Shown here piece by piece: positions 1 to 9,772 of a stretch of 64,000 nt of DNA. This DNA is from Campylobacter concisus. Its GTDB lineage: Bacteria; Campylobacterota; Campylobacteria; Campylobacterales; Campylobacteraceae. Below the pieces are notes generated by a model. It saw nothing but the letters and a program-made list of their open reading frames with translations, did no database searches and had not been told where the DNA came from. The DNA is taken from assembly GCF_015229955.1 (NCBI RefSeq), contig NZ_JAAKYZ010000001.1:767372-831371 (forward strand), written 5' to 3'. Numbering within the stretch: the stretch's first letter is position 1; each line of letters starts with the position of its first letter. Position numbers and translations under genes: made by a program.

Positions 1-474
1 GCCGTCACGCCAAATCCAAGCTCAGATGAGCTAGCTAGTATCACGCTAAGTGGTGCTCAAACAGCAAGCACCTTTGGTCTTAACCCAAAGATCGCTATGC
101 TGAGCTACTCTACGGCTGATAGTGGAAGTGGGCCTGATGTGGAGTTTGTAAAAGAAGCTGCTAAAAAAGCTAGCGAGCTTGATGCAAATTTAAAAATCGC
201 AGCGCCAATTCAGTTTGATGCAGCGGTTGATCTAAGTGTCGCTGGCAAAAAAATGCCAAACTCAGAGGTTGCTGGGCATGCAAATGTCTTTATCTTTCCA
301 AATTTAAACTGCGGAAATATCTGTTATAAAGCAGTTCAGCGAAGCGCAAACGCTCTAGCTGTGGGTCCAATACTTCAAGGATTAAAAAAGCCAGTTAATG
401 ACCTAAGCCGCGGTTGTCTTGTTGAAGACGTGGTAAATACCATCTTAATCAGCGCCATACAAGCAGGAGAATAA
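1..474 (+). CDS. pta: phosphate acetyltransferase, C-terminal part (partial)
   Basis: The reading frame is open from the first base, so the 5' end lies outside the window. About 157 C-terminal residues are present. Pta interconverts acetyl-CoA and acetyl phosphate in the cytoplasm, the first step of acetate overflow. The fold signature of the PTA_PTB domain is visible: an NP motif near the window edge, then the [13 protein letters not shown] segment and, near the end, [12 protein letters not shown] and [18 protein letters not shown], which are typical of the phosphotransacetylase C terminus. One base separates its stop from the acetate kinase ATG, so the two are a translationally linked pta-ackA operon. 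Confidence 0.95.
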   Translation, partial: AVTPNPSSDELASITLSGAQTASTFGLNPKIAMLSYSTADSGSGPDVEFVKEAAKKASELDANLKIAAPIQFDAAVDLSVAGKKMPNSEVAGHANVFIFPNLNCGNICYKAVQRSANALAVGPILQGLKKPVNDLSRGCLVEDVVNTILISAIQAGE

Positions 475-475
475 T

Positions 476-1672
476 ATGAGAATTTTGGTTTTAAACTCTG
501 GTAGTAGCTCAATAAAATTTCAACTTTTTGCAATGGATACCAAAACCAGTTTAGCAAGCGGTCTAGTCGAGCAAATCGGCAGCTCCAGCTCAAGAGCGGT
601 GTTAAAAGCAAATGGCAAAACCTACGAGATAAAACGCTTTATAAAAGACCACCATGACGGACTTGAGGCGATGAACGAGCTCTTTGTAACCTCGCATACA
701 TTGCACGATCTAAGCGAGCTTGACGGCATCGGACACAGGATAGTACATGGCGGAGAGAGCTTTTTTAGCTCGATGATCGTTGATGAGAGCGTTATTAAAA
801 AGATCGAGGAGATAAGCCCACTTGCCCCTCTTCATAACCCGGGGCACCTTGCTGGCATCAAAAATGCGATGAAGGAGAGCAAAAACGTACCTCACGTGGT
901 CGTTTTTGACACGGTATTTCATCAAAGTATGCCAGAGTATGCCTACCGCTACGCCCTGCCCTACGACGTTTGCAAGACTCATCACATCAGAAAATACGGC
1001 TTTCATGGCACATCACATAGATATGTTTGCAAACAAGCGGCCAAAATGCTTGGCATAGAATTTGATAAATTTAACGCTATCTCACTTCATCTAGGAAATG
1101 GCGCCTCAGCCTGTGCAGTACAAAATGGCAAAAGTATCGATACCTCGATGGGGCTTAGCCCACTTGAAGGGCTCATAATGGGCACAAGAAGCGGCGATAT
1201 GGACCCAGCTGTGGTCATTTACTTGCTAAATATCGGCGTTTTAAAGTGGAACGAGATCGATAACTTTTTAAATAAAAAGAGCGGACTTTTTGGAATTTGT
1301 GGCTCAAGCGATATGAGAGAGGTCGTAGCCAAGATGCAAAATGACGAGCGCGCAAGACTTGCTTTTGAGATGTTTTGTTACCGAGTGAAAAAATATATTG
1401 GCTCATATTACGCCATTTTAGGACGCGTTGATGCACTTATATTTACTGGCGGTATCGGCGAAAACGCGCCAAATACAAGGCAAAAAATTTGTGATGAATT
1501 AAAACATCTTGGCATTCACATAAATCACGATCTAAATTTCCAAGACATGCGAGGCGAGAGATGCATAGACGGGGATGACGCTAAGATAAAAACGCTCATC
1601 ATACCAACAAACGAAGAGCTAGAAATCGCAATAGAAACGGCTAGAGTAATAAAAGAGAACAAAGCCAAATAA
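476..1672 (+). CDS. ackA: acetate kinase
   Basis: Cytoplasmic kinase that turns acetyl phosphate and ADP into acetate and ATP. At 398 residues it has the usual family length. The N-terminal phosphate-binding motif ([11 protein letters not shown], residues 4-14), the HGTSHRY segment, the LHLGNGASA motif, the [10 protein letters not shown] loop and the FTGGIGENA nucleotide-binding motif are all in order. It directly follows pta, giving substrate-level ATP from acetyl-CoA. A strong hairpin 110 bases downstream probably ends the transcript. Confidence 0.98.
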   Translation: MRILVLNSGSSSIKFQLFAMDTKTSLASGLVEQIGSSSSRAVLKANGKTYEIKRFIKDHHDGLEAMNELFVTSHTLHDLSELDGIGHRIVHGGESFFSSMIVDESVIKKIEEISPLAPLHNPGHLAGIKNAMKESKNVPHVVVFDTVFHQSMPEYAYRYALPYDVCKTHHIRKYGFHGTSHRYVCKQAAKMLGIEFDKFNAISLHLGNGASACAVQNGKSIDTSMGLSPLEGLIMGTRSGDMDPAVVIYLLNIGVLKWNEIDNFLNKKSGLFGICGSSDMREVVAKMQNDERARLAFEMFCYRVKKYIGSYYAILGRVDALIFTGGIGENAPNTRQKICDELKHLGIHINHDLNFQDMRGERCIDGDDAKIKTLIIPTNEELEIAIETARVIKENKAK

Positions 1673-1782
1673 ATAGAAATTTAAAATAAAATAGCTAATT
1701 TGTATTTTGCCAAACTCAACATATAAATTTTAAGTCTAGCTCGTTTTAAAATAGAATTAGCATTTTTAGGCTACGAGATAAA

Positions 1783-1814
1783 AAGCTTTTGCGATTTTAA
1801 GCTCGCAAAAGCTT
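1783..1814. terminator. bidirectional terminator between ackA and lpxD
   Basis: A perfect 12-bp inverted repeat (AAGCTTTTGCGA / TCGCAAAAGCTT) with an 8-base loop lies between the convergent ackA and lpxD genes. On the minus strand a TTTTA run follows, as expected for an intrinsic terminator of the ilvB-ilvN-lpxD transcript. On the plus strand the downstream run is weaker. Confidence 0.75.
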
Positions 1815-1818
1815 GCAA

Positions 1819-2775
1819 TCAATTTTTCTTAAAAAATCTCAAAATTTTTGCTTGGAGTTTAAACTGATCTGAAAGCTCCATTATCGGATAAGCTCCAGCG
1901 TATTTTTTGCCGCCAGGCAGGTCTTTGCTAACGCCTCCACGTGCAGCGATCTGCGCGAAGTCACCCACTTTTACATGACCAGCTGAGCCGCTTTGTCCGC
2001 CCATTACAACGTTTCTGCCTAGCACTGTTGAGCCAGCAAGGCCAGTTTGTGAGACGATTAGGCAGCCATTTCCAAGCTCGCAGTTATGGCCTATTTGAAC
2101 GAGATTATCTATCTTTGTGTAGTTTGCGATCACTGTGCTTTCAAAAACACCACGATCTATCGTCGTGCAAGCACCGATCTCGACATAATCGCCTAAAACA
2201 ACATTGCCATTATGATAAATTTTTACATGCTCGCCAGTTTTTGTATGTGCATAACCAAAGCCATCGCTTCCGATCACACAGTTTGCCAGCAGATGACACT
2301 CGTTACCGATGACGCAGTCGTTATAAATGGCTACGTTTGGGTGGATGATGCAGTTTTTGCCGATAGTCACATTATCGCCCAAAAATGCTCCAGCCATGAC
2401 TATCGTATTTTCACCAATGCTCACATTTGAGCCTATGTAGACATTTGGCATTATCTTTGCACTCTTGGCGATATTTGATGGCTTTGGCTCACAAAAAAGC
2501 GGCTTAGCATAATCTTTACTAAGCAAGGCAAATGCAAGGTGCGGGTTGTCACACACAAGTGCGACCATACCAGCTGGCACCAAGTCTAAAAGCGATTTTG
2601 TCACCAAGATGGCTCCAGCGTTTGACGTGCTTATAAATTTTGCATTCTTCTCGCCATCGCAGTATGTTAGCTCAGCTTTATTTGCATTTTTTAAAGAATT
2701 TAGAGCAAAAATTTCAAGATCTTCTCCACTAAAAGTAGCATTTACTTTTGAGGCTATTTCACTTAGTTTCATCAT
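1819..2775 (-). CDS. lpxD: UDP-3-O-acylglucosamine N-acyltransferase
   Basis: Third step of lipid A synthesis: adds a hydroxyacyl chain from acyl-ACP to the 2-amino group of UDP-3-O-acylglucosamine. The 318 residues show an N-terminal uridine-binding domain (about 1-100) followed by hexapeptide repeats of a left-handed beta helix (about 105-285). The GSDGFGYA motif is at 169-176 and the expected catalytic His is H230 in the LVQIGHN segment. Its start overlaps the ilvN stop by four bases (ATGA), so it is the last gene of the ilvB-ilvN-lpxD operon. An amino-acid operon ending in a lipid A gene is unusual in pathway terms but is plain from the spacing. Confidence 0.96.
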   Translation of the reverse strand: MMKLSEIASKVNATFSGEDLEIFALNSLKNANKAELTYCDGEKNAKFISTSNAGAILVTKSLLDLVPAGMVALVCDNPHLAFALLSKDYAKPLFCEPKPSNIAKSAKIMPNVYIGSNVSIGENTIVMAGAFLGDNVTIGKNCIIHPNVAIYNDCVIGNECHLLANCVIGSDGFGYAHTKTGEHVKIYHNGNVVLGDYVEIGACTTIDRGVFESTVIANYTKIDNLVQIGHNCELGNGCLIVSQTGLAGSTVLGRNVVMGGQSGSAGHVKVGDFAQIAARGGVSKDLPGGKKYAGAYPIMELSDQFKLQAKILRFFKKN

Positions 2776-3239
2776 ATATCCATTATCACAGATCCGCCAC
2801 GTACGACGTCAACTGGGTTAAATTTCTTTATCGATTTTAAAAAGTTCTCTATCCTACTCGCATCGTCAGCCACCATGACAACGATGTAGTTTTCATTTGT
2901 ATTTGTCACGATACCGTTGTATGCCTTTAGTATCGCTTCAAGGCCAGCAAAATTTTCACCAAGAGGAATTTTCACAAGAGCCATCTCTTTTTCGACAAAT
3001 TCGCCACTTTCTATGACTTTATAAGTTGGGATAAGCTTGTGAAGCTGTTTTACGATCTGCTCTAAAACTCTCTCGTCGCCACTAGTTACGATGCTCAGTC
3101 TTGAGAAGTTGCTCTCAGGTATCGGAGCAACGGTGAGCGTATCGATGTTGTAGCCCCTGCCCGCAAAAAGCCCAGAAATTCTAGCCAAAACGCCGTGTTC
3201 ATTTAAAACTATAACCGAAATCGTTCTTCTGATACTCAT
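2772..3239 (-). CDS. ilvN: acetolactate synthase small (regulatory) subunit
   Basis: Regulatory subunit of acetohydroxyacid synthase. Residues about 4-78 form an ACT domain (RTISVIVLNEHGVLARISGLFAGRGYNIDTL pattern), where branched-chain amino acids, chiefly valine, bind for feedback control. The remainder is the usual C-terminal domain. Length 155 is typical of the IlvH/IlvN family. It overlaps the large subunit stop by four bases (ATGA), which couples synthesis of the two subunits. Whether the symbol should be ilvN or ilvH is a matter of convention. Confidence 0.96.
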   Translation of the reverse strand: MSIRRTISVIVLNEHGVLARISGLFAGRGYNIDTLTVAPIPESNFSRLSIVTSGDERVLEQIVKQLHKLIPTYKVIESGEFVEKEMALVKIPLGENFAGLEAILKAYNGIVTNTNENYIVVMVADDASRIENFLKSIKKFNPVDVVRGGSVIMDI

Positions 3240-4936
3240 TTTTCTTCCTTGCTCTTTAATATCATATTATAAATCGCAGCTCCAGCTGGAACCATAGGAA
3301 GTACATCCTCAAAGCGGTCGATCCTAACGTCGATCATCGCTGATTTCTTACTATCGATCGCTTCTTTTAAAGCCTTTCTAAACTCGTCCTTGCTCTTGCA
3401 AACAAAGCCAATACCGCCAAATCCCTCAGCGATCTTTACAAAATCAGGCTGCAAGCTAAGATCAGTCGATGAGTAGCGTTTTTCATAAAAAAATGTCTGC
3501 CACTGACGAACCATGCCTAAGAAGTTGTTGTTTAAAATGATGTTTATAACAGGCATATTTATCTCATGAGCAGTCATTAATTCTTGGATATTCATAAGTA
3601 TTGAGCCATCGCCTGTAAAATTTATAACAAGATTGTCTGGTTTTGCGCATTTTGCGCCTATCGCTGCAGGGAGGCCAAATCCCATTGTGCCAAGTCCGCC
3701 ACTTGTGACAAGCTGTCTTGCTCGGTTAAACGGATAAAACTGCGCCACCCACATTTGGTGCTGTCCGACGTCTGTTGAGATTATTGCATCAGCTCCTGCT
3801 ATCTTTGCTGTCTCTTCGATAACCCATTGTGGTTTTAAGACCTTGTCGCTATCTGTGTAGCCAAGTGGATTTAGTTTAGAATATCTATCTAAAATTTCTC
3901 TCCAAGGTGCGTAGTTTTCAGGCTTTGAATTGACTTCGTCATAAAGCTCAGTTAGCACGTTTGTAAGATCACCAACTATTGGATAGTGAGCATTTATGAT
4001 CTTTGAGATAGAGCTTGGATCGATATCGATGTGAATTATCTTTGCATGTTTGGCAAACTCGTCCGTCCTGCCAGTGATCCTATCGCAAAATCTAGCTCCA
4101 AGCGAGATGAGAAGGTCGCACTCACTAAGTGCCATATTTGAAGCGTAGCTACCATGCATGCCTGCCATGCCTAAATTTAGCTCATCTTTTGCATCAAGCA
4201 CGCCAAGAGCCATAAGCGTCTCAACCGCTGGGATGCCAGTTTTTTTCATAAATTTACGGATAATATCACTAGCTCCAGATGCGATCGCACCGCCACCGAT
4301 GTATAGAAGCGGCCTTTTAGCTTCATTTATCGCAACTGCTGCTTTTTTTATCTGTTTTGAGTTGCCCTTATAGGTTGGTTTGTAACTTGGAATAGAAATT
4401 TCTTTTGGATAGACAAAGTCACCAAGTCTTGATGTGATATTTTTTGGGATATCGATATGAACCGGTCCTGGACGGCCTGATCTTGCGATGTAAAACGCCT
4501 CTTTTATGATGCGAGGTAGCTCTTCAACGCTATTAACTAAAAAGTTATGCTTAACACAGGGGCGTGAAATGCCGACCGCATCGATCTCTTGAAAAGCATC
4601 TGTACCGATCATAAATGTTGGTACTTGACCGCTTATAAGCACGATTGGAATACTATCACTATAAGCTGTTGCAAGGCCTGTGACAGCATTTGTAAAGCCA
4701 GGACCACTTGTCACAAAAGCAACGCCGACTTTACCGCTAACTCTAGCGTATCCATCGGCTGCGTGAACGGCTGCTTGCTCGTGGCGAACCAAAACGTGTT
4801 TAAAATAAGTCTGCTTGTATGTTTCGTCGTAGATATTTAAAGCTGCACCGCCAGGATAGCCAAAAACTATCTCAACGCCCTCTTCGTGCAAGGCCTCGCT
4901 TATCATCTGTGAACCAGAAATCTGTTTTATCATCAC
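3236..4936 (-). CDS. ilvB: acetolactate synthase large (catalytic) subunit
   Basis: ThDP-dependent enzyme condensing two pyruvates to acetolactate, or pyruvate with 2-oxobutyrate, in the isoleucine/valine/leucine pathway. At 566 residues it has the three family domains: the N-terminal PYR domain with catalytic Glu at E53 (RHEQAAVHAADGYAR), a central FAD-binding domain, and the C-terminal PP domain with the GDGS...NN ThDP-Mg motif (about residues 440-470). The feedback subunit follows at once. A -10 box lies 28 bases upstream. No leucine/valine leader peptide was seen in the upstream gap, so classical attenuation is not supported. Confidence 0.97.
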   Translation of the reverse strand: MMIKQISGSQMISEALHEEGVEIVFGYPGGAALNIYDETYKQTYFKHVLVRHEQAAVHAADGYARVSGKVGVAFVTSGPGFTNAVTGLATAYSDSIPIVLISGQVPTFMIGTDAFQEIDAVGISRPCVKHNFLVNSVEELPRIIKEAFYIARSGRPGPVHIDIPKNITSRLGDFVYPKEISIPSYKPTYKGNSKQIKKAAVAINEAKRPLLYIGGGAIASGASDIIRKFMKKTGIPAVETLMALGVLDAKDELNLGMAGMHGSYASNMALSECDLLISLGARFCDRITGRTDEFAKHAKIIHIDIDPSSISKIINAHYPIVGDLTNVLTELYDEVNSKPENYAPWREILDRYSKLNPLGYTDSDKVLKPQWVIEETAKIAGADAIISTDVGQHQMWVAQFYPFNRARQLVTSGGLGTMGFGLPAAIGAKCAKPDNLVINFTGDGSILMNIQELMTAHEINMPVINIILNNNFLGMVRQWQTFFYEKRYSSTDLSLQPDFVKIAEGFGGIGFVCKSKDEFRKALKEAIDSKKSAMIDVRIDRFEDVLPMVPAGAAIYNMILKSKEEK

Positions 4937-4963
4937 TTTAGCCTTTTGATAAATTTATCGCAG

Positions 4964-4969
4964 ATTATA
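4964..4969 (-). promoter_or_regulatory. -10 element for ilvB-ilvN-lpxD
   Basis: A perfect TATAAT on the minus strand lies 27-28 bases before the ilvB start, giving a short leader. No TTGACA-like -35 is present at the right distance, which is normal for Campylobacter sigma-70 promoters. The rest of the 264-base gap up to selU is very AT-rich and shows no leader peptide, riboswitch or strong hairpin to me. Confidence 0.6.
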
Positions 4970-5200
4970 TCCCAAAGCATTTTAAATCCATTTTAACTTT
5001 CTAGCGAATTTTAGGTATTGCCTTGATTTTCTTGAAAAATTTTTAACTAATTTAAAAGAATAATACAAAATATTTTACATAAAACTAAACATATTATTTT
5101 TAGTAAAATTGATAAATTTAAGTGAGCAAAGACTATAAAATTTTAAGAGCTAAAACTAATTTGTATAAATTTTAGGCTTAATTTTTTAATTAAACTAAAT

Positions 5201-6208
5201 CTAAAATTTTGCTTCATTTTTTATATCATTTAGCTTTTTAACAGCCTCGTCAAAGTCGTCAGAATTTATGAAAATATTAATATTTTCATTTTTCTTATAG
5301 ACTTTATCGTAGTATTTTGTGAGTAAAATTTCAGCTACTTTAGCAATGTCATTTTCATTAAATTTAGCCACAGCTTCATCTCTAGCTTTTTTATCGATAA
5401 ATGGCGAAATTTTCTTCATACACTCTTCAAAAAAGGCTTTATCCACACTTTTATAGTCATCTACTATACAAGAAATTCTTTTTTCTAAACTTGCACTTAC
5501 TTCGACATTTATACCATTTCGCATCGCCTCATAAAGACTTTTTGGCAAACTTAACGAGCCTATCCTTCTGCTCTCACCCTCAATAAAGCAAATTTTATCT
5601 TTTAGCGTGATGAGCTTTTCAAACAACGCATCTTCAAAGCTTTTTTGGCTCGGCTGCACGCCATTTATCGCCCCAAAGACAGATCCTAAATGATTTGCCA
5701 TAGCTTCAAGGTCTATTGACGGACTTAAAGCCCTTATGAGCTTACTTTTGTAGCAGCCAGTATTTCCAAAAAGAGTGATAAATTTTGTGCTCAAAGGTCG
5801 ATTTAGAAATTCTAAAACGTGATTTCTATAAGCCTTATAACCGCCACTAAGTCTAAAAACTCTATATCCTATCATGCTTAGCACATAGCCAACAGAATTT
5901 GATCTAAGCCCGCCTTTAGCGCAGTAGATGCCAATAGCTGAACCAACCTTGGCTCTTTTATAAACCTCATCAATGATATTTTGTAAATTTTTGCAGATAT
6001 ATTTTGCGCCAAGGCTCTTTGCTAGGGATCTATCGCTTTTATAGATCGTGCCTACCTCTTTATGTTCCGCATCATTTAAAGCGTATAAATTTATAGCATC
6101 TTTTATGTGCGAATATAAAAATTCATGTGGCGATCTTGCGTCTATTAAAATTTCAAAAGAGCTTCTTTTCTCTAGCCACTGCTCTGCATCAAGCTCAAAT
6201 AACGGCAC
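5201..6208 (-). CDS. selU: tRNA 2-selenouridine synthase
   Basis: Replaces the sulfur of 2-thiouridine at the tRNA wobble position with selenium, using selenophosphate. Residues about 1-130 are a rhodanese domain with its active Cys at C96 (YCAKGGLRS). A P-loop NTPase-like domain follows, with its phosphate loop at 148-155 (GNTGCYKS). The loop is a variant of the usual GxTGSGKT type but keeps the essential Lys. At 335 residues the length fits the YbbB/MnmH family. It overlaps the HIT gene by 14 bases and is the last gene of the long operon. Its presence implies that the cell makes selenophosphate. Confidence 0.9.
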   Translation of the reverse strand: MPLFELDAEQWLEKRSSFEILIDARSPHEFLYSHIKDAINLYALNDAEHKEVGTIYKSDRSLAKSLGAKYICKNLQNIIDEVYKRAKVGSAIGIYCAKGGLRSNSVGYVLSMIGYRVFRLSGGYKAYRNHVLEFLNRPLSTKFITLFGNTGCYKSKLIRALSPSIDLEAMANHLGSVFGAINGVQPSQKSFEDALFEKLITLKDKICFIEGESRRIGSLSLPKSLYEAMRNGINVEVSASLEKRISCIVDDYKSVDKAFFEECMKKISPFIDKKARDEAVAKFNENDIAKVAEILLTKYYDKVYKKNENINIFINSDDFDEAVKKLNDIKNEAKF

Positions 6209-6677
6209 TAAATGCCTTTTTTAGTTTCTCAAAAAGTGGATGAAATGGCGTGCCATTTACTCTCACATCAGAGATGGTGGTTATAAAATTTGTATCCCCG
6301 CTCCACCTTGGCACAAGGTGATAATGCACGTGCTCAGCTATGCCAGCTCCTGCTGCTTTGCCTAAATTCATACCTATATTTACGCCATTAGCATAAAGCT
6401 CTTTTTTTAAAATTTCAACTCCAAGCCTTACAAATTTACTCATCTCAAACCAAGTCTGCTCATCAAGCTCTTCGATCTTGTCGGTATGCTGATTTGGTAT
6501 TATCATAAAATGACCTGGAGAATACGGATATAAATTCATAATCCCAAAACAATGTTTAGCTCGAAAAAGTACGCCATTTTTATCATCATCATCTGAGTTT
6601 ATAACGTCACAAAAAACACAGCTATCTTTTTTAGCGCTAAAGTATTCGCTTCTCCAAGGGGCACAAAGGTGCTGCAT
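6195..6677 (-). CDS. HIT family nucleotide hydrolase/transferase
   Basis: Small cytoplasmic histidine-triad protein. The catalytic triad HVHYH is at residues 116-120. The N terminus carries the APWRSEY segment and a CVFC pair (C20, C23), as in the Ap4A-phosphorylase-like branch of HIT proteins, where cysteines and a histidine can bind zinc. Substrates are probably dinucleoside polyphosphates or nucleoside phosphoramidates, but the exact one cannot be read from sequence. The start overlaps the trpC stop in a TAATG junction, so it is translationally coupled to trpC. C. jejuni appears to have the same neighbours. Confidence 0.9.
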   Translation of the reverse strand: MQHLCAPWRSEYFSAKKDSCVFCDVINSDDDDKNGVLFRAKHCFGIMNLYPYSPGHFMIIPNQHTDKIEELDEQTWFEMSKFVRLGVEILKKELYANGVNIGMNLGKAAGAGIAEHVHYHLVPRWSGDTNFITTISDVRVNGTPFHPLFEKLKKAFSAVI

Positions 6678-7462
6678 TACTCGCCCTCCTTTATCTTTTT
6701 GACGGCATTTTTTATATCATCTTGCCTCATAAAATGCTCTCCTATTAAGAAAGCATCTACGCCTATTTTACTTAGCTCTCTAAGCTGTTCATGCTCGTAA
6801 AGACCGCTTTCAGCAACTATTATCTTGCCATTTGGCAAAAGTGGTATGAGCTTCTCACAAAGGCTCATATCCATCGTAAAATCATCTAAATTTCGGTGAT
6901 TTATACCTATTATATTTGCTCCTGCAAAGATAGCTTTTTTCACATCACTCGCATCGTGAGTTTCAACCAAAACTTCAAGACCTAAATGATGAGCGTAGTC
7001 TAAAAGCTCTTTTAGCTCGTTTTGAGTTAATGCTTTTGCGATGAGCAAGATAAAGTCTGCCCCATAAACAAGAGCTTCAAGAATTTGATACTTATCAATA
7101 ATAAAATCTTTTCTAAGGATCGGCCTTGATGCGTAGCGCCTAACTTGAGTGATATACTCGATGTTGCCTTTAAACCAATGTGGTTCAGTCAAGATACTAA
7201 AAGCATTTGCGTATGGCTCGTATTCCTGAGCGATTTTTATAGGCTCAAAGTCTTCTCTTATCACACCCTTACTTGGGCTTGCTTTTTTGATCTCTGCTAT
7301 GATTTTTATAGGCTCGTTTTGACTTGCTCTAAGCGCACTTAAAACATCTCTTGGCACGTATGGATTGTACGCGAGCGAGCGACCAAGCCACTCCTCAGGG
7401 AAGTCTGCTTTTCTTTTTTCAAGATCATCTTTAGTTTTTTTAATTATCTCATCAAGTATCAT
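6677..7462 (-). CDS. trpC: indole-3-glycerol phosphate synthase
   Basis: Fourth step of tryptophan synthesis: closes the indole ring from CdRP. A 261-residue TIM barrel. Typical segments are seen: the [12 protein letters not shown] motif with the catalytic Lys, the [15 protein letters not shown] strand, the [13 protein letters not shown] motif, the [11 protein letters not shown] motif, and the [12 protein letters not shown] and [10 protein letters not shown] phosphate-binding ends. It is a stand-alone trpC, away from other trp genes, but in one operon with the DAHP synthase that feeds the same pathway. It overlaps the TPR gene by four bases (ATGA). Confidence 0.96.
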   Translation of the reverse strand: MILDEIIKKTKDDLEKRKADFPEEWLGRSLAYNPYVPRDVLSALRASQNEPIKIIAEIKKASPSKGVIREDFEPIKIAQEYEPYANAFSILTEPHWFKGNIEYITQVRRYASRPILRKDFIIDKYQILEALVYGADFILLIAKALTQNELKELLDYAHHLGLEVLVETHDASDVKKAIFAGANIIGINHRNLDDFTMDMSLCEKLIPLLPNGKIIVAESGLYEHEQLRELSKIGVDAFLIGEHFMRQDDIKNAVKKIKEGE

Positions 7463-8724
7463 TTTTTAAGCCTTTTATTTAGATTTATTATACAGCGCTC
7501 TATTAGGTGCAAATGCTCTTTTGCCTCTTTTGAAGCTCTAAAATCAATATCTTTCATCGCGTGCTGCATGATGCTTTTTGCCTTTTTGCATTCACCAAGC
7601 TTAAAATATCCCCACGCTAGCGAATCCTCATAATAAGGCGACTCGGGTGAGATGGTAAGTGCCCTTTGCACAAGCTCTATACCCTTTCTAGGATCAATAT
7701 CATGATCTATCAGCAAGTAGCCATAATAGTTAAAAAACATATCATTTTCTAGCTTTGGCACGCTAGCTTCAAATTTATCTAAAATTTCAGCCATTTTTTG
7801 TTCGTTCAAGGTATCTTTATTCATCTCATATTCGTAAATGGCAGCCTTTGCTAAAAAATTTAAATCCCTGCTATCGTTATAAATTTTAACAGCAAGTATG
7901 TATGCGTCACCAAAATTACTAGTCGCCGCATAAAGATCCATAAGAGCTATATCGTTGTAGCTATATTTTTTTAAAATTTCAATTGCTGCTTTGTAATTTT
8001 TATCATAGATAAAAAACTGCACGATCTTATCAATATACGAAGTATCGTGATTTAGCTCATAAAGCTCTTCAAAGAGTTCGATCACTTTTGGAAAATTTCT
8101 TTGCTGGGAGTAAATTTCAGCCAAAAGCTCGCAAGTCTTTAGCGTGCAACCTTGTTCATCTCTAAATTTCTCAAGATATTTCGTAGCGTCTTTTATCTTA
8201 TCCATACGATTTATCAAAATATCAACGATGCGGAGCAAATTTTCTTCTTCTTGCTTTAGCGAGTATGCCTCTTCAAAGTATTTTAGTGCAGTCGTTGTTT
8301 CATTTTGCATCATACAAATAGTGCCAAGCATGAGTAAATTTTGAGCATTTGGTTCTTTTGTAGCAAGCTCTTGCATTAAGCTTTTAGCCTCATTTAGCTT
8401 TGAAAGATTTACTAAATTTGCCACCTTTATACGGATAAAATCGCTATCGTCTTTTAAGCTTTTTTCGCCTTCATTTATCAAAGCATCTAAATTTTCATTT
8501 TTTGTAGCAAAGGCGAGTTTGATCGCCTCTTTTAAATAAGCTTTTTGATTTGTATCTTTAAAAATGTTTGAGTAAGCTTGAATGCTAGCATTCACATCTC
8601 CGCTATCTTGAAACAATAAAGCCTGCATTAGACGTAAATTTATACTTTTATTATCGTCAGCCAAAAGTAGCTGCGAGTTAAAAAATACGCTCATAAAAAA
8701 TACTAAAATTTTACGCCAATACAT
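7459..8724 (-). CDS. exported TPR-repeat protein
   Basis: 421 residues, starting with a hydrophobic signal-like segment (about residues 5-22, ending LLLADD), so it probably acts in the periplasm or attached to a membrane. The rest is a run of helical pairs typical of tetratricopeptide repeats. Clear ones are near residues 150-185 ([11 protein letters not shown]), 215-250 and 345-400 ([35 protein letters not shown]). TPR proteins bind other proteins, but the partner is unknown. It overlaps the cysteine-cluster gene by 22 bases and trpC by four. A similar TPR protein seems to occupy the same place upstream of trpC in other Campylobacter. Confidence 0.85.
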   Translation of the reverse strand: MYWRKILVFFMSVFFNSQLLLADDNKSINLRLMQALLFQDSGDVNASIQAYSNIFKDTNQKAYLKEAIKLAFATKNENLDALINEGEKSLKDDSDFIRIKVANLVNLSKLNEAKSLMQELATKEPNAQNLLMLGTICMMQNETTTALKYFEEAYSLKQEEENLLRIVDILINRMDKIKDATKYLEKFRDEQGCTLKTCELLAEIYSQQRNFPKVIELFEELYELNHDTSYIDKIVQFFIYDKNYKAAIEILKKYSYNDIALMDLYAATSNFGDAYILAVKIYNDSRDLNFLAKAAIYEYEMNKDTLNEQKMAEILDKFEASVPKLENDMFFNYYGYLLIDHDIDPRKGIELVQRALTISPESPYYEDSLAWGYFKLGECKKAKSIMQHAMKDIDFRASKEAKEHLHLIERCIINLNKRLKK

Positions 8725-9068
8725 TCTGCTTTTAGCTCCTTTAAATTTTTTTTAAAATAATTCCAAAATGGAAAAGTCCTACACTGCTGTGGCCTTAGCT
8801 CATAAACTGAACAGTTTTTATTTTTTTCATCAAAAAATACACAAGCAAAGCCATCTTCATAAGGCTTCTCTTTTATGCTACACCTTAGCCCAACTCTTAT
8901 TAAAAACTGCTTTTCAAACTCATCTTTACTCATATGAAATGCGGTGCAAAATTTTGAAATTTCTTCTTCGTTTATCCAAATGTAGCCGCTCTCTCCCGTG
9001 CAACACTTACCACCACAGCTCTCGCAAAAGCTCGCATCAAACTCATAGTTAAAGCCTTGCACTCTCAT
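8703..9068 (-). CDS. YkgJ-type cysteine-cluster protein
   Basis: 121 residues with the cysteine pattern of the zinc/iron-chelating YkgJ/CxxCxxCC family: C15-x2-C18-x3-C22-C23 near the N terminus, a middle Cys in LRCSI, then the FACVFFD, NKNCSVYELRPQQCRTFPFW pattern. The family probably binds a metal or Fe-S cluster, but its function is not established. It overlaps both neighbours (22 bases with the TPR gene, ATGA with the methyltransferase gene), so it is firmly within the operon. Confidence 0.85.
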   Translation of the reverse strand: MRVQGFNYEFDASFCESCGGKCCTGESGYIWINEEEISKFCTAFHMSKDEFEKQFLIRVGLRCSIKEKPYEDGFACVFFDEKNKNCSVYELRPQQCRTFPFWNYFKKNLKELKAECIGVKF

Positions 9069-9772
9069 GCTAGCCCCTGATAATCGACGCTCTTTGTATC
9101 AGCTTTTTTAAAAATTTCAATCGCCTCTTTTGTATGCGAGCCATTTTCGCTCATCACTAAAGGTGGCAAAATTTTTAGCTTTGAGTTTGAATTATTTCTT
9201 ACCTCAAATAAGGCTAAATTTGCTGATTTACCAGCCTTTGTATGAATAAATTTTAGGCTTACTAAATTTAGCTTAAACTCTTTTAGGCACATTACGATCT
9301 GGCTAAGATCATCAGGTGCATAGCAAAAAAATGCCCTTTTGTGAGGTTTTAAATTTACACTTATACCTTTTATAAAGTCTTTTAAACTTAAAGAGCTTGT
9401 GTATCTACTAGCCTTTATATGTTCATCTTCGCTCTGCTTTGCACCCTCGTGATAAAATGGCGGATTTGATACGATGAGGTCAAATTTCTCACTATCTTTA
9501 AAATTTGCAAAATTAGCATTTATAATTTCTGCCTCCAAGCCATTCTTACTGGCATTAAATTTAGAAATTTCACCATTTATCTGCAAGATATCAAGTAAGC
9601 TTAGGTTGGAATTTTTAAAGTCGCGTTTAAGCAAAAGCCCAAGTATCCCACATCCTGCGCCAACGTCTAAAATCCTGCCTGAAAAATTTTTCAAACTTGA
9701 GCTTATAAAATCATAAAGTACCAGCGTATCGCTGTTGTAGCGATAGCCACTTTTTAGCTGAGCCAAGATCAT
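9065..9772 (-). CDS. TrmN6-like tRNA1(Val) adenine N6-methyltransferase
   Basis: 235-residue class I SAM-dependent methyltransferase. The SAM-binding motif DVGAGCG is at residues 36-42 and the N6-adenine type catalytic motif NPPF is at 103-106 (SNPPFYHEG). The N-terminal LKSGYRYNSDTLVLYDFI segment matches the YfiC/TrmN6 group, which methylates A37 of valine tRNA. The alternative is a related HemK-like or rRNA N6-adenine methylase; the substrate is inferred from family only. It overlaps both neighbours by four bases. Confidence 0.82.
   Translation of the reverse strand: MILAQLKSGYRYNSDTLVLYDFISSSLKNFSGRILDVGAGCGILGLLLKRDFKNSNLSLLDILQINGEISKFNASKNGLEAEIINANFANFKDSEKFDLIVSNPPFYHEGAKQSEDEHIKASRYTSSLSLKDFIKGISVNLKPHKRAFFCYAPDDLSQIVMCLKEFKLNLVSLKFIHTKAGKSANLALFEVRNNSNSKLKILPPLVMSENGSHTKEAIEIFKKADTKSVDYQGLA

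Noticed and set aside
4937..5200. Leucine/valine attenuator leader before ilvB
   Set aside because: No short frame rich in Leu, Val or Ile codons and no terminator/antiterminator pair could be seen; the predicted leader is only about 20 bases.
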